64,000 nucleotides of DNA from Paraburkholderia flava (GTDB taxonomy: Bacteria > Pseudomonadota > Gammaproteobacteria > Burkholderiales > Burkholderiaceae), in contig NZ_SMRO01000004.1 of NCBI RefSeq assembly GCF_004359985.1, positions 248,001 to 312,000 of the forward strand, written 5' to 3'. Made by a program: the position numbers and the translations under genes. Shown here piece after piece: positions 38,407 through 48,880 of the stretch (position 1 is its first letter; each line of letters opens with the position of its first letter). Below the pieces are notes generated by a model. That model ran no database searches, had not been told where the DNA came from, and saw nothing but the letters and a program-made list of their open reading frames with translations.

Positions 38407-39348
38407 ATGAACCTGCACCAGTTCCGCTTCGTCCGCGAGGCAGTCCGGCAGAACTTCAACCTCACCGAAGCGGCGAAGGCACTGTATACGAGCCAGCCCG
38501 GCGTCTCCAAGGCAATCATCGAGCTGGAGGACGAACTGGGCGTCGACATCTTCACCCGCCACGGCAAGCGCGTGCGTTCGCTGACCGAGCCGGGCCGGAT
38601 CATCCTGGCGTCGGTCGAGCGGATCCTGCTGGAAGTGGAGAGCCTCAAGCGGGTCGGCAAGGACTACGCGGCGCAGGATCAGGGCAATCTGGTGATCGCC
38701 GCGACCCATACCCAGGCGCGCTACTCGCTGCCCGCCGCGATCGCCGAATTCAAGAAACGCTTCCCGAAGGTGCACCTTTCGATCCTGCAAGGCAGCCCGA
38801 CCCAGGTCGCCGAGATGGTGATCCACGACCAGGCCGACCTCGCGATCGCCACCGAAGCGATCTCGAACTATAAGGAACTCGTGTCGCTGCCGTGTTTCCA
38901 GTGGCATCACGTGGCCGTGATGCAGCCGGACCATCCGCTGCTCGAGCGCAAGCTGCTGTCGCTCGACGACCTCACGCAGTACCCGCTCATTACCTACGAC
39001 AACGCGTTCGCCGGCCGCACGAAGATCAACGACGCGTTCCGGCTGCGCGGACTGCATCCGGACATCGTGCTCGAGGCAATCGACGCCGACGTGATCAAGA
39101 CCTACGTCGAGCTGGGGCTCGGTGTCGGCATCATGGCCGATATCGCGTTCAACGCGGAACGCGACCGGCATCTGCGTGCGCTGCCGGTCGGCCATCTGTT
39201 CGGCAGCAATGTGACGCGCGTCGCGCTGAAGCACGGCGCGTATCTGCGCAGCTATGTGTATACGCTCGTGGAGCTGCTGTCGCCGGGGCTGAACCGCAAG
39301 CTGATCGAGCAGGCGTTGAAGGGCGAGCACGAGACTTACGAGCTTTGA
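38407..39348 (+). CDS. cysB: CysB-type LysR regulator of sulfur assimilation
   Basis: A 313-residue LTTR. It opens MNLHQFRFVREAVRQNFNLT with a helix-turn-helix (EAAKALYTSQPGVSKAI), the CysB/Cbl signature. The effector domain has ATHTQARYSLP and ILQGSPTQVAEMV, the anion-binding Thr/Gln region of CysB. It lies divergent from the cysI operon and is the obvious activator. The ATG follows a weak GCAGAGG site. Confidence 0.93.
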   Translation: MNLHQFRFVREAVRQNFNLTEAAKALYTSQPGVSKAIIELEDELGVDIFTRHGKRVRSLTEPGRIILASVERILLEVESLKRVGKDYAAQDQGNLVIAATHTQARYSLPAAIAEFKKRFPKVHLSILQGSPTQVAEMVIHDQADLAIATEAISNYKELVSLPCFQWHHVAVMQPDHPLLERKLLSLDDLTQYPLITYDNAFAGRTKINDAFRLRGLHPDIVLEAIDADVIKTYVELGLGVGIMADIAFNAERDRHLRALPVGHLFGSNVTRVALKHGAYLRSYVYTLVELLSPGLNRKLIEQALKGEHETYEL

Positions 39349-39535
39349 TTCGCGCAATGCGATGCGGCGCCGTGCGGTACCGCGTCGTGGTACGTACGTC
39401 TTAGTGCTTCGTGCCGCAGCACGGCACGCACTGCGCGCGCTACGCTCTCCACCTGCATCGCACTCGCGCACTGACCGTTATTGATCCTGTTACTGATCCT
39501 GTTGTTGACCGCATCGACCGCCACGGAGACCCTGG

Positions 39536-40705
39536 ATGATGGACCACAAGAACCATAAGAAAACCCTGCGCAGCCTGGCCGCCGCCGGCGCGCTGCTGAT
39601 CGCCACTGCCGCGCACGCCGACCTGAAAGTCGGCATCGACCTGTCGAGCACCGGCCCCGCCGCCGCGATCGGCATCACGAGCAAGAATGCGATGCTGATG
39701 TGGCCGAAGACGATCGCCGGGCAGAACGCGCAGTACCTGATCCTCGACGACGGCTCGGACCCCGGCAACGCGGTGAAGAACATCCGCAAGCTGATCAACG
39801 AAGACCATGTCGATGTGATCGTCGGACCGAACATCACGCCGGCCGCGCTCGCCGCGCTCGACCCCATCGCCGAGAGCCAGACACCGATGATCACGCTGAT
39901 CGGCTCGGCGAGCGTCGTCGAACCGCAGGAAGGCAAGCGCGTGTGGGCGTACAAGATGGCGCAGACCGACAGCGCGATGGCCGACGTGATGACGCGCTAC
40001 ATGGCGAATCACAACGTGAAGACGGTCGGCTTTATCGGCTTCGCGGACAGCTACGGCGACAGCTGGCTGAACGAGTTCACGAAGTTCGCGGCACTGCGAC
40101 ACATCCAGGTGGTCGCGACCGAGCGTTTCAATCGTACCGATGCGAGCGTGACTGGCCAGGTGCTGAAACTGATGGCCGCCAAGCCAGATGCGGTGCTGAT
40201 CGCCGGCGCGGGCACGCCGACTGTGCTGCCGCAACGCACGCTGGTCGAGCGCGGCTTCAAGGGGCCGATCTACCAGACGCATGGCATCGCGACGCCGGAG
40301 TTCATCAAGCTGGGCGGCAAGGATGTAGAGGGCACGTTGTTTCCTACTCAGCCGGTTGTAGTTGCACGGACCCTGCCTGCCGATCATCCGGCAAAGAAGG
40401 CTGCGCTTGCGTTTGTCGATGCTTATGAAGCTCGCTACGGTCAAGGCACGGTGACGCAGTTTGCTGGTGATGCGGCGGGGGTTTATCCGCGGTTGCAGGA
40501 TGCGGTGGCGCGTGCGTTGAAGACGGCGCAGCCTGGGACCGTGGCATTTCGCGTTGCGTTGCGTGATGAACTGGAGCATGCGCATGAGCTTGTCGTGCCT
40601 AACGGTGTCGTGAGCACGAGCGCTAAGGATCACGTTGGGCTTGATCAGCGGGCTAGTGTGATGGGGACTGTTAAAGGTGGGAAGTTTGTTTATTTGAGTC
40701 AGTAA
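39536..40705 (+). CDS. Periplasmic binding protein, branched-chain amino acid type (orphan)
   Basis: A 389-residue type I periplasmic binding protein with a signal peptide (SLAAAGALLIATAAHADLK, cut near residue 28). It has the LivJ-like fold pattern DLSSTGPAAAIG, LINEDHVDVIVGP and VGFIGFADSYGDSW. No permease or ATPase genes are adjacent. The substrate is unknown. The last 125 or so codons change in base use: in the final 25 sense codons 13 end in T and only one in C, while the 5' half uses mostly C and G. This shift approaches repeat copy A. Confidence 0.88.
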   Translation: MMDHKNHKKTLRSLAAAGALLIATAAHADLKVGIDLSSTGPAAAIGITSKNAMLMWPKTIAGQNAQYLILDDGSDPGNAVKNIRKLINEDHVDVIVGPNITPAALAALDPIAESQTPMITLIGSASVVEPQEGKRVWAYKMAQTDSAMADVMTRYMANHNVKTVGFIGFADSYGDSWLNEFTKFAALRHIQVVATERFNRTDASVTGQVLKLMAAKPDAVLIAGAGTPTVLPQRTLVERGFKGPIYQTHGIATPEFIKLGGKDVEGTLFPTQPVVVARTLPADHPAKKAALAFVDAYEARYGQGTVTQFAGDAAGVYPRLQDAVARALKTAQPGTVAFRVALRDELEHAHELVVPNGVVSTSAKDHVGLDQRASVMGTVKGGKFVYLSQ

Positions 40706-40791
40706 AAGGGGTTGGTTTTGGTTGGCGCTGCGCGGGCGCTTGTTTTGAGTTTTGAGTTTTGTGTTTTTGCCTGTGCAGGCAGGTGCTTATT
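40706..40791 (-). other. A/C-rich tail of repeat copy A
   Basis: Read on the minus strand, away from copy A, this stretch is rich in A and C and poor in G and T (for example AAAACACAAAACTCAAAACT). The same bias continues into the end of the binding-protein gene. No gene is seen here. Confidence 0.6.
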
Positions 40792-41053
40792 GGCGCCTCG
40801 CGGCGCAAGCGTTGCCCCTGTGCGGGGCGGCACCTACTTTTCTTTGCCGCGGCAAAGAAAAGTAGGCAAAAGAAAGCCGCTGAGACGAAACTTCTCCTTT
40901 CCGTGTGTGACCTCGGTGGCACTCGCCTAAGTGGGCGCCACGCTCACCCTGCATAGTGGTCCGAGACGAGATCAGCCCTCGCGCCGCAAAACGAAGTGAC
41001 AAGGCAGTCATCCGTTCCGGCGAGCTTCGCCGCCGAAGGGCGTAACCCCCTTC
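40792..41053 (-). repeat. Dispersed repeat, copy A
   Basis: This copy is inverted relative to copies B and C. The shared core is about 182 bases (40792-40973) and nearly identical to the others. Its heart is a perfect 34-bp palindrome (40833-40866) built from CCTACTTTTCTTTGCCG and its complement. An outer arm of about 80 bases (to 41053) matches the arm of copy C, including the GCCTTGTCAC segment. Short in-frame stretches through it look like hypothetical proteins but change with each copy and have no start signals. Confidence 0.9.
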
Positions 41054-41209
41054 GCTCAATGTGATTGCCTGGTGCCGCCATTTCTTCCCCGCGCGGTCAC
41101 TCATCCACGCGCAACGCGATCGCGTTTTGCATGCGCCCCAATCTTCCCGATGGTTTCCCAAGCAGACCGGTCCGCGCGCACACAAGTGCGCTGCGGGATG
41201 TGCGAGCCC
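41054..41209. other. Spacer between inverted repeat copies A and B
   Basis: About 156 bases between the two inverted copies. It holds the perfect palindrome AACGCGATCGCGTT at 41113-41126. No gene with a plausible start or recognisable protein was found. Confidence 0.5.
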
Positions 41210-41420
41210 CTTGTCACTCCGCGTCGCTATCCAAGGGACGATCTCGTCTCGGACCACAAGTCAGTGTGAACGTGGCGCCCACTTAGGCGAGTGCCACTGG
41301 GGTCACACATGGAAAGGAGAAGCTTCGTATCGGCGGCTTTCTTTTGCCTACTTTTCTTTGCCGCGGCAAAGAAAAGTAGGTGCCGCCCCGCACAGGGGCA
41401 ACGCCTGCGCCGCGAGGCGC
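41210..41420 (+). repeat. Dispersed repeat, copy B
   Basis: The core at 41240-41420 aligns without large gaps to copy A reversed and to copy C. It starts GATCTCGTCTCGGACCAC and ends CGCCGCGAGGCGC. The perfect 34-bp palindrome is at 41347-41380. The outer arm is shortened to about 30 bases (CTTGTCACTCCGCG...), lacking most of the arm present in A and C. Confidence 0.9.
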
Positions 41421-41640
41421 GAGATCGCAGCCACCAGCGAAGAGCAAAAAACAGACGACAACGCCCGCGCCACGAGGCGCAAAAGCGCAACCGCCAGCCA
41501 GAGCAAACAATCGAAGACCAAAACAAGAACATCCAAACCAACAAAAACCACATCGGCACGCGCCAACCACCCAGGCGTCCGCCCCCTCCCGCACCTGCAC
41601 TCCAAAATCCCTCCGTAACCCTCCCTAACCAGGCAGGTTG
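41421..41640 (+). other. A/C-rich tail of repeat copy B
   Basis: This noncoding stretch just past the repeat is very poor in T and low in G on the plus strand (hand count over 220 bases: about 15 T and 42 G). The bias ends near 41640, where base use returns to normal. No gene is supported; from 41641 to 41868 there is only the leader of the next gene. Confidence 0.7.
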
Positions 41641-41766
41641 AAACAGCGCCGACGGAAACCTACCGTTAGCATGCCTTTCGTATGCTGAATGCTTCACAGA
41701 AAGGCTCACCTCAAACAGCCCGCCCAAGGGTTCCGCAGCGACATCCGGTAACGCCGTTCGAGCACG

Positions 41767-41788
41767 ATCCGTTCAATCCCGAACGGAT
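41767..41788. promoter_or_regulatory. Inverted repeat in the leader of the toxin-like gene
   Basis: ATCCGTTC-AATCCC-GAACGGAT has perfect 8-bp arms and lies 80 bases upstream of the start codon. It could be an operator or a weak hairpin in the leader; there is no T run. Confidence 0.4.
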
Positions 41789-41868
41789 CCCGGAACCAAT
41801 CTAAGACTCCCGTCTGGCCAGACAAGCGTTTATTCAAACAACTTTGTCCCATTCGTGGAGGAACAGTC

Positions 41869-43953
41869 ATGGATTTGCCCGTCACCCGGGCCAAGGCGCC
41901 GCCGCACCTTGGCCGTACCGTTCTCATTGCGCCCAACCGGCGCGTCAATCTTGCGCAGGCTGGACATCCGCTGGTGACGATCGTCCCGCGCACGCGTCTC
42001 GGCGCGCATGCGCTCGACCTCGTCGTGCAGGCGTCGATCGCGACGATCCAGGTCATCGCGACCACCACCTACGTCAACTCGTTGACGGGGCTGGCACCGC
42101 CCCCTCTCGAATTTTCCGAGCCGCCGCCGGGAACGACGATCTCGGTACTGTCGCTGCAAACCGCCTGGAACAGCTTCGTCGACGACCTCGCCGCGCTGCA
42201 GGGCAAGGCGGCCCTATGGGTCGCCACCTCGAGCAGTACCGGCGGAGCCAGTATCTTCTCGACGATCACGACAGTTGCGGGAATGATCGGCGGTCTCAAC
42301 TCAGCGGTTCAAACCGAGTTCATCGTGCTGCAAAACCTGCCGCCGAACACCAAGACATGGAAGGACGCATTCTCGACGGTGACGAATCTGATCTCGGCGG
42401 AACTGAAGCCGGTGCAGGGCCTTCAGACGAGCATCACGCAGCTCAGCGGCGACCTCAATGCGGCTGCGGTCACGCTGACGACCGCCGCCAACACCGGCGT
42501 GCTGGAGCAGCTTCAGGCGGCCTATGCCAATGAACTCGCCGCATTGAATAACGACATCGCGCAGTGCAATGAGCAGATCTCCAAAGACAACAAGGAGATC
42601 ATCGCGCTCGGCGCATCCGAGGGGGTGTCCGGCTTTATCGGCATATCGGGGATCCTGAACATCTGGAATCCGCTGGGATGGCTGGCGATCGGAGCAGGTG
42701 TCGCGGGTGCCTATTTCGCCGCCGAGGAAATCAAGACCCTGGCGGGGCAGATCGGCATGCTGACCGGCGAGATCAAAAGTTACTCCACTCAGTTGACGGC
42801 CGACACCGCAGCGTCGAACCTGGTCACCGCGTTCTCCGCCAGTGCGCAGGCTGCGGCCAGCATGAATTCGGCGAGCCAGCAGGAGCTGATCGCGCTGATC
42901 CAGCTGTGCTCGGCGATGGCCACCGACATCACCGCGTCGCTCGCCGACCTGAACGACGACGAGATTGCCGCGTCGCTGAACGAATGGAACGCGGTGGTCT
43001 CGGCATCCGCGTTCATGTCCGGCATCACCGCGTACATCTGGCCGAGCTGGTACAGCCTGGCCAATCCGACCAACCTCACGGCGGCCGGCAGCAACGCATG
43101 GGTGGTGAGCAATTCCGGTACGGTGTTCGGCTGGACATCGGGTGGCACGGCGTGGTCGACGCTGCCCGATTACACGCTGTCGGTGGTCTCCGCCGGCTCG
43201 GTGGTCGCGGGCGTCGACGGTGCGCCCAACGCAGCCGCGTCGCTCGACCCCAACTCGTACGGGCAAAGCTGCTACGCCAAACTGTTCAACGCCGGCCAGA
43301 ACGCGTGGACAACAGTGTCGACCTTCCCCGTCGCGCAGGTCGCGACGGACGGCACCTCGCTGTGGGCGATCAACCAGCTCACCGCCGACCGCCAGGTCTA
43401 CGCGTACAGCGGCTCCGGCACGAACTGGACGCAGCTCCCCGCGTTGCCGATCAATCCCACGACGAAGCAACCCGATGCGCCGATGGACATCGCCGCGGTC
43501 AACGGCACGGTGTACGCGATCGCGAACAACACGCTCTCGCTGTGGAGCTACAACGGCAGCCAGTGGAACCAGATCACCGATGCGACGTACGGCAGCATCA
43601 CCGCCAACGGCAACATGATCGGCCTGATCGATACGTCGTCCAATGCGTGGGTGCTCGATGCCGGCAACAACAACACGCCCAACGCGACGATGATGGCCGT
43701 GAATTCGCTGGCTCAGGTAGCGAACGGCGACCAGTACGCGACCGACAACGACCTCAACCTCTGGTACGTCCCGTTTTCGCCGACCGGCGGCAGCCCGACC
43801 TGCACCCAGGTGATGAGCAACGTGACGGGCGTGACGGTCAGCGACGGCGGCACCGTGTACGCAACCGACAACAACGGCGTGCTGTGGACTCTGACCGATT
43901 CCGGCAACAACGTCTGGCAGCAGTTGCCCGCGTTCCCCGGACTTTCCACGTAA
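41869..43953 (+). CDS. Candidate alpha-helical pore-forming toxin subunit fused to a tectonin-like beta-propeller
   Basis: A 694-residue protein without a signal peptide. Residues about 30-250 and 288-400 are long amphipathic helices rich in Leu/Gln/Asn (LQTSITQLSGDLNAAAVTL, AALNNDIAQCNEQISKDNKE). Between them is one hydrophobic segment, 252-286 (GFIGISGILNIWNPLGWLAI). This helix-tongue-helix order is that of HBL/NHE/ClyA/XaxA-type toxins. From about 400 on, short beta repeats follow with W and GT/NG turns (NAWVVSNSGTVFGWT, LWAINQL, LWYVPF, VYATDNNGVLWTL), like tectonin propellers that bind glycans or lipids. GGAGGA precedes the ATG. The next gene looks like its partner. The fold call is inference from pattern only; a structural or adhesive role is the alternative. 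Confidence 0.6.
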   Translation: MDLPVTRAKAPPHLGRTVLIAPNRRVNLAQAGHPLVTIVPRTRLGAHALDLVVQASIATIQVIATTTYVNSLTGLAPPPLEFSEPPPGTTISVLSLQTAWNSFVDDLAALQGKAALWVATSSSTGGASIFSTITTVAGMIGGLNSAVQTEFIVLQNLPPNTKTWKDAFSTVTNLISAELKPVQGLQTSITQLSGDLNAAAVTLTTAANTGVLEQLQAAYANELAALNNDIAQCNEQISKDNKEIIALGASEGVSGFIGISGILNIWNPLGWLAIGAGVAGAYFAAEEIKTLAGQIGMLTGEIKSYSTQLTADTAASNLVTAFSASAQAAASMNSASQQELIALIQLCSAMATDITASLADLNDDEIAASLNEWNAVVSASAFMSGITAYIWPSWYSLANPTNLTAAGSNAWVVSNSGTVFGWTSGGTAWSTLPDYTLSVVSAGSVVAGVDGAPNAAASLDPNSYGQSCYAKLFNAGQNAWTTVSTFPVAQVATDGTSLWAINQLTADRQVYAYSGSGTNWTQLPALPINPTTKQPDAPMDIAAVNGTVYAIANNTLSLWSYNGSQWNQITDATYGSITANGNMIGLIDTSSNAWVLDAGNNNTPNATMMAVNSLAQVANGDQYATDNDLNLWYVPFSPTGGSPTCTQVMSNVTGVTVSDGGTVYATDNNGVLWTLTDSGNNVWQQLPAFPGLST

Positions 43954-44053
43954 CCGTCCGCGTTCTCGCTATTGCGCACGACCCGGTTTCGCATCGATGC
44001 GGACCCCGGTCGTGCCTCAACCCATCTCACTACATTCTCGCAAGGGGTCGAAC

Positions 44054-44995
44054 ATGACCAGCCCGATTGCATCCTTACCCGTCACCACCATCGTGAACGA
44101 TCTGATGACGATCGAAAGTTATCTGTACTGCGCCGACGGGATCAAGCTGCCGCCGGTCATCACCGGGAATTCCCAGTACGGCGTTCTTGTCACGGACTTC
44201 GGCAAGTGGCAGTACGCGCTCTGGACGGGTTTCTGGGAAGCACTGCTGTCCGTCAATGTCGTGTCGGCAAGCAACCAGGTCCAGCAGTTGTTCCAGCTCA
44301 AGGCTGCGCAGGAGCCGACGGTGCGCAACGTCTTCTATGGATCGAGCGAGGGTACGACGCCGATTGCGGTCGGCATCTGCGCCCAGCTTGGTCAGACCAT
44401 TCGAAGCGGCCAGCCGCTGCTCACGCAACTGCAGTCGATCGCCAAAAGCATCCAGGGCGCCGATCTTCAGCAGGTCGAACAGATCGCCAAACAGGTGGCC
44501 ACGCTGCAGGCGCAACTCGACGAGCAGGAAGGAAAACTGACCAAGGGCGCGCTCGGTCTCGGCAAGGATCTGATCGCCACGGTCATCGACCTCGGCATCG
44601 CGGCCGGCACCGAAGGCGACATGATGAAGCCGCTGAAAAAAGGCGTGAAGAAGATCTTCGAGGACAGCATCGGCGAAATCAAACTGAACCGGGAGATCAA
44701 CAGCACGCTCACGCAGCTGGAAACAGACTGGCTCGCGCTCGACGAGGCGACCATCAACCTCGCGCAGATCACCATCATCTGCAACCAGCTGAACGCAGTG
44801 CTCAACGATGCGTCGCCGGTCAAGACCGCGCTGGAGGATCTGGCCGCGGAGTGGAACACCGTCGCGAGCACGACCACGGTCGGTCTGGAGAAATGGGAGA
44901 CCGGCTATAGCGCGGCACTGGAGGAATGGGCGAATCAGATCACGCTGGTTTCGTTCAAGTATGCGACGCAGAAGGTTATTCCGACGACGACGTAA
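44054..44995 (+). CDS. Candidate second component of the alpha-helical pore-forming toxin
   Basis: A 313-residue all-helical protein with no signal peptide. An aromatic N-terminal region (FGKWQYALWTGFWEALLS) is followed by a coiled coil (about 115-165, DLQQVEQIAKQVATLQAQLD). A short hydrophobic stretch lies at 173-185 (LIATVIDLGIAAG), then helices back to a Trp-rich end (LAAEWNTVASTT, LEKWETGYSAALEEW). The EWN-x-V-x-S motif also ends the helical part of the upstream protein, hinting that the two are related. The gene starts 100 bases after it, on the same strand, after AAGGGGTCGAAC. By analogy with XaxAB/YaxAB it would be the B component; this is inference. Confidence 0.55.
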   Translation: MTSPIASLPVTTIVNDLMTIESYLYCADGIKLPPVITGNSQYGVLVTDFGKWQYALWTGFWEALLSVNVVSASNQVQQLFQLKAAQEPTVRNVFYGSSEGTTPIAVGICAQLGQTIRSGQPLLTQLQSIAKSIQGADLQQVEQIAKQVATLQAQLDEQEGKLTKGALGLGKDLIATVIDLGIAAGTEGDMMKPLKKGVKKIFEDSIGEIKLNREINSTLTQLETDWLALDEATINLAQITIICNQLNAVLNDASPVKTALEDLAAEWNTVASTTTVGLEKWETGYSAALEEWANQITLVSFKYATQKVIPTTT

Positions 44996-45081
44996 CGCGA
45001 GGTGCGGGTGTCGCGGTAGATGACGGGGGGTGAACCCTGCTATCGGTGCGCGCTCATGTAGAGAAGTACGTTCCGTTGAAA

Positions 45082-45117
45082 GACCGTGCGCGGTGCGATG
45101 AGGCACCGCGCACGGTC
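45082..45117. terminator. Strong hairpin between the convergent toxin-like and ABC-F genes
   Basis: A perfect 15-bp stem (GACCGTGCGCGGTGC / GCACCGCGCACGGTC) has the loop GATGAG. There is no T run on either side, so intrinsic termination is uncertain, but the position between convergent genes suggests this. Confidence 0.55.
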
Positions 45118-45196
45118 GTAGCGTGTCGCGGTTATCGCGACCACGCACATCAAAAATCCGGCACTTCTGCGAGGACGTAACTCAGACGACGACTTT

Positions 45197-46861
<1,665 letters not shown>

Positions 46862-47210
46862 AAGGAGCTACTTCGAAGAGGATCGGCATGATAGCCCACT
46901 GGACGTTTCGGCCGCGAGGCAGGCGGACATATGGTGAATGAGGGCACCGGCCAGACCGGGAAGTTCGATGCCAACGACCTGTACCGGTAGTCGCGTCAGC
47001 GTCGAGCTTCTGCAGCCGACCCAATTGAGTCGCCGGGACAGTTCCAGGAAGTGGCTATTATCGCCGCCCGGCGTGATTTGCTTCCCGGGCTACCGAATAC
47101 TACTCAAAGCCTGCCGTTGATCACGAGATCAACAAGTACGTAGCCAGGACGCAGAGCATAGAAAAAAACCCGGCGAAAATGCGGAGAGACGGGCGCCCCC
47201 GAAGCAGTTA
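46862..47210. other. Noncoding region between the ABC-F gene and repeat copy C
   Basis: About 350 bases with no supported gene. Short frames (for example from 46938) have no start signal and no recognisable sequence. It may be degraded DNA; no insertion-sequence ends were identified. Confidence 0.4.
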
Positions 47211-47461
47211 TGCCTCACGGCGGCGAAGCCCGCCGAAACGAATGACCGCCTTGTCACGAAGGCAAACGGCGCGAGGGCCGATCTCGTCTCGGACCACTAC
47301 GCAGGGTGAACGTGGCGCCCACTTAGGCGAGTGCCACGAAAACGAGCCCAAGGAAAAGAGAAGCTTCGTCTCAGCGGCTTTCTTTTGCCTACTTTTCTTT
47401 GCCGCTGCAAAGAAAAGTAGGTGCCGCCCCGCACAGGGGCAACGCCTGCGCCGCGAGGCGC
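47211..47461 (+). repeat. Dispersed repeat, copy C
   Basis: The core 47280-47461 matches copies A and B, and the left arm from 47211 matches the arm of A (for example GCGGCGAAGC, CCTTGTCAC, GGCGCGAGGGC). The 34-bp palindrome at 47388-47421 has one mismatch (GCTGC for GCGGC). A different 17-base patch after GAGTGCCAC (ACGAGCCCAAGG type) distinguishes C from A and B. Confidence 0.9.
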
Positions 47462-47680
47462 AAATAAGCACCACCGCGCGGAAAAGCCAGAAAGAAAAGC
47501 ACTAGGCAGTACCGCGAAGCACCAGGCCGCAGCCACCTGCAAAAACCAAAAAACCAGACGACAAAAATCCCCCTCCCAAACCCCGTGTACCATCCTGACA
47601 TCCGGCTTGCAGCCCGCACCGGCCCCGGTTAACTTAAAACCTGAAGCGACGATACGAGGCCAGAGGGCCTGCCCAACCGC
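47462..47680 (+). other. A/C-rich tail of repeat copy C
   Basis: This noncoding stretch leads from the repeat to the efflux adaptor gene. It is A/C-rich on the plus strand (for example CAAAAACCAAAAAACCAGAC) and starts like the tail of copy A (CAAATAAGCACC against CCAATAAGCACC). The bias continues into the following gene. A possible leader for that gene is the only other content. Confidence 0.6.
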
Positions 47681-48865
47681 ATGCAAGCCACCAAAAAACG
47701 CACCCTCCTCCTGATCGCAGCGTTAACAGCGCTAGTGCTAATCATCGCAATCACCCACGCAATCCGCACAAGAACCTCAACCCACCCAACCCAAACCACA
47801 ACACAAGCAACATCCATCATCGAATTCACCCCAGACGACCTAACGATAGTCACCCGCCGCACGCTATCGGAAACACTACCGCTCACAGGTTCGTTAAAAG
47901 CCGTATCCCAGGCCGAGGTGAAATCAAAAGTAACCGGCACAGCCATAAGAGTAGAAGTCCGCGAAGGCGACCCAGTAAAAACAAACCAGGAACTAGCAAG
48001 AATCGACGCCCGCGACTACGCGGCCCGCGCCGGCCAGGCCCGCGGCCAGGTAGCCGCAATGGCCGGACAACTAGACATCGCAAAACAGACACTAGACAAC
48101 AACAAAGTCCTGGTCCAAAAAGGCTTCATCTCGAAGAACGCCTTCGACACAGCGCAAAGCCAGTACGAAATCGCCCGCGCAAACCTCGACGCGGCACGCG
48201 CCGCACTCGCGTCATCGAATCTATCGGTAGACGACACGTCGATCCGCTCCCCGATCGACGGCCAGATCGCCGCGCGCTCCGTCGAGCCCGGCGAAAAAGT
48301 CGCGGTCGATACAAAGCTCTTCGACGTCGTCGATCTGCGCACACTCGAACTCGAAGCGCCGGTGCCGGTCGGCGAGATCGGCCGCGTGCATATTGGCCAG
48401 CCGGTGCATATCGTGTTCGACGGCGTGACCGACCCGGTCGACGGCGCGATCACGCGGATCAACCCGGCCGCGCAGGCCGGCTCGCGCTCGATCATGGTCT
48501 ACGTGCGCCTCGCGAACCCGACGCTGACGCTGCGCGTAGGCATGTTCGGTACCGGCACGATCGCGGTCGGCGGCCGCGACAACGTGCTCGCCGTGCCGTC
48601 CACCGCCGTGCGCACCGACGGCCAGCGTCACAGCGTCTACGCAATCGCGAACGGCAAACTCGTCGAACAGACGGTACAAACCGGCGCAACCGGCCAAAGC
48701 AAAAACAACAACAACGACACCGACACCTGGACCGAAATCACCAGCGGCCCGCTCACCGAAAACCAGCAGATCGTGAAAAACAACCTGGGCTCGCTGCGCA
48801 TCGGCAGCACAGTCCGCATGGTGCAGTCCGCGCCATCCGCGCAGCCGGCCGACGCCGCGCGCTGA
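47681..48865 (+). CDS. RND efflux periplasmic adaptor (HlyD/AcrA family)
   Basis: A 394-residue membrane-fusion protein. An N-terminal membrane anchor (residues about 8-25, LLLIAALTALVLIIAI) is followed by the lipoyl/hairpin region (VKSKVTGTAIRVEVREGDPV, then VQKGFISKNAFDTAQSQY) and the barrel domains (SPIDGQIAARSVEPGEKV). It bridges the permease to an outer-membrane channel. In the first 50 codons, third positions are 24 C, 21 A, 5 G and no T, unlike the normal G/C use after about codon 170. The gene is nevertheless intact. The permease follows 15 bases later. Confidence 0.92.
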   Translation: MQATKKRTLLLIAALTALVLIIAITHAIRTRTSTHPTQTTTQATSIIEFTPDDLTIVTRRTLSETLPLTGSLKAVSQAEVKSKVTGTAIRVEVREGDPVKTNQELARIDARDYAARAGQARGQVAAMAGQLDIAKQTLDNNKVLVQKGFISKNAFDTAQSQYEIARANLDAARAALASSNLSVDDTSIRSPIDGQIAARSVEPGEKVAVDTKLFDVVDLRTLELEAPVPVGEIGRVHIGQPVHIVFDGVTDPVDGAITRINPAAQAGSRSIMVYVRLANPTLTLRVGMFGTGTIAVGGRDNVLAVPSTAVRTDGQRHSVYAIANGKLVEQTVQTGATGQSKNNNNDTDTWTEITSGPLTENQQIVKNNLGSLRIGSTVRMVQSAPSAQPADAAR

Positions 48866-48880
48866 CCGGAGTCCGCAGCC

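Noticed and set aside
40787..41727. Several short hypothetical proteins (60-180 codons) across repeat copies A and B
   Set aside because: They translate the palindromic repeat and its A/C-rich tails in various frames; starts and ends differ between copies and there is no ribosome-binding site, so they are not taken as genes.
46938..47120. 60-codon frame as a remnant gene
   Set aside because: No Shine-Dalgarno, no recognisable sequence and composition unlike neighbouring genes.
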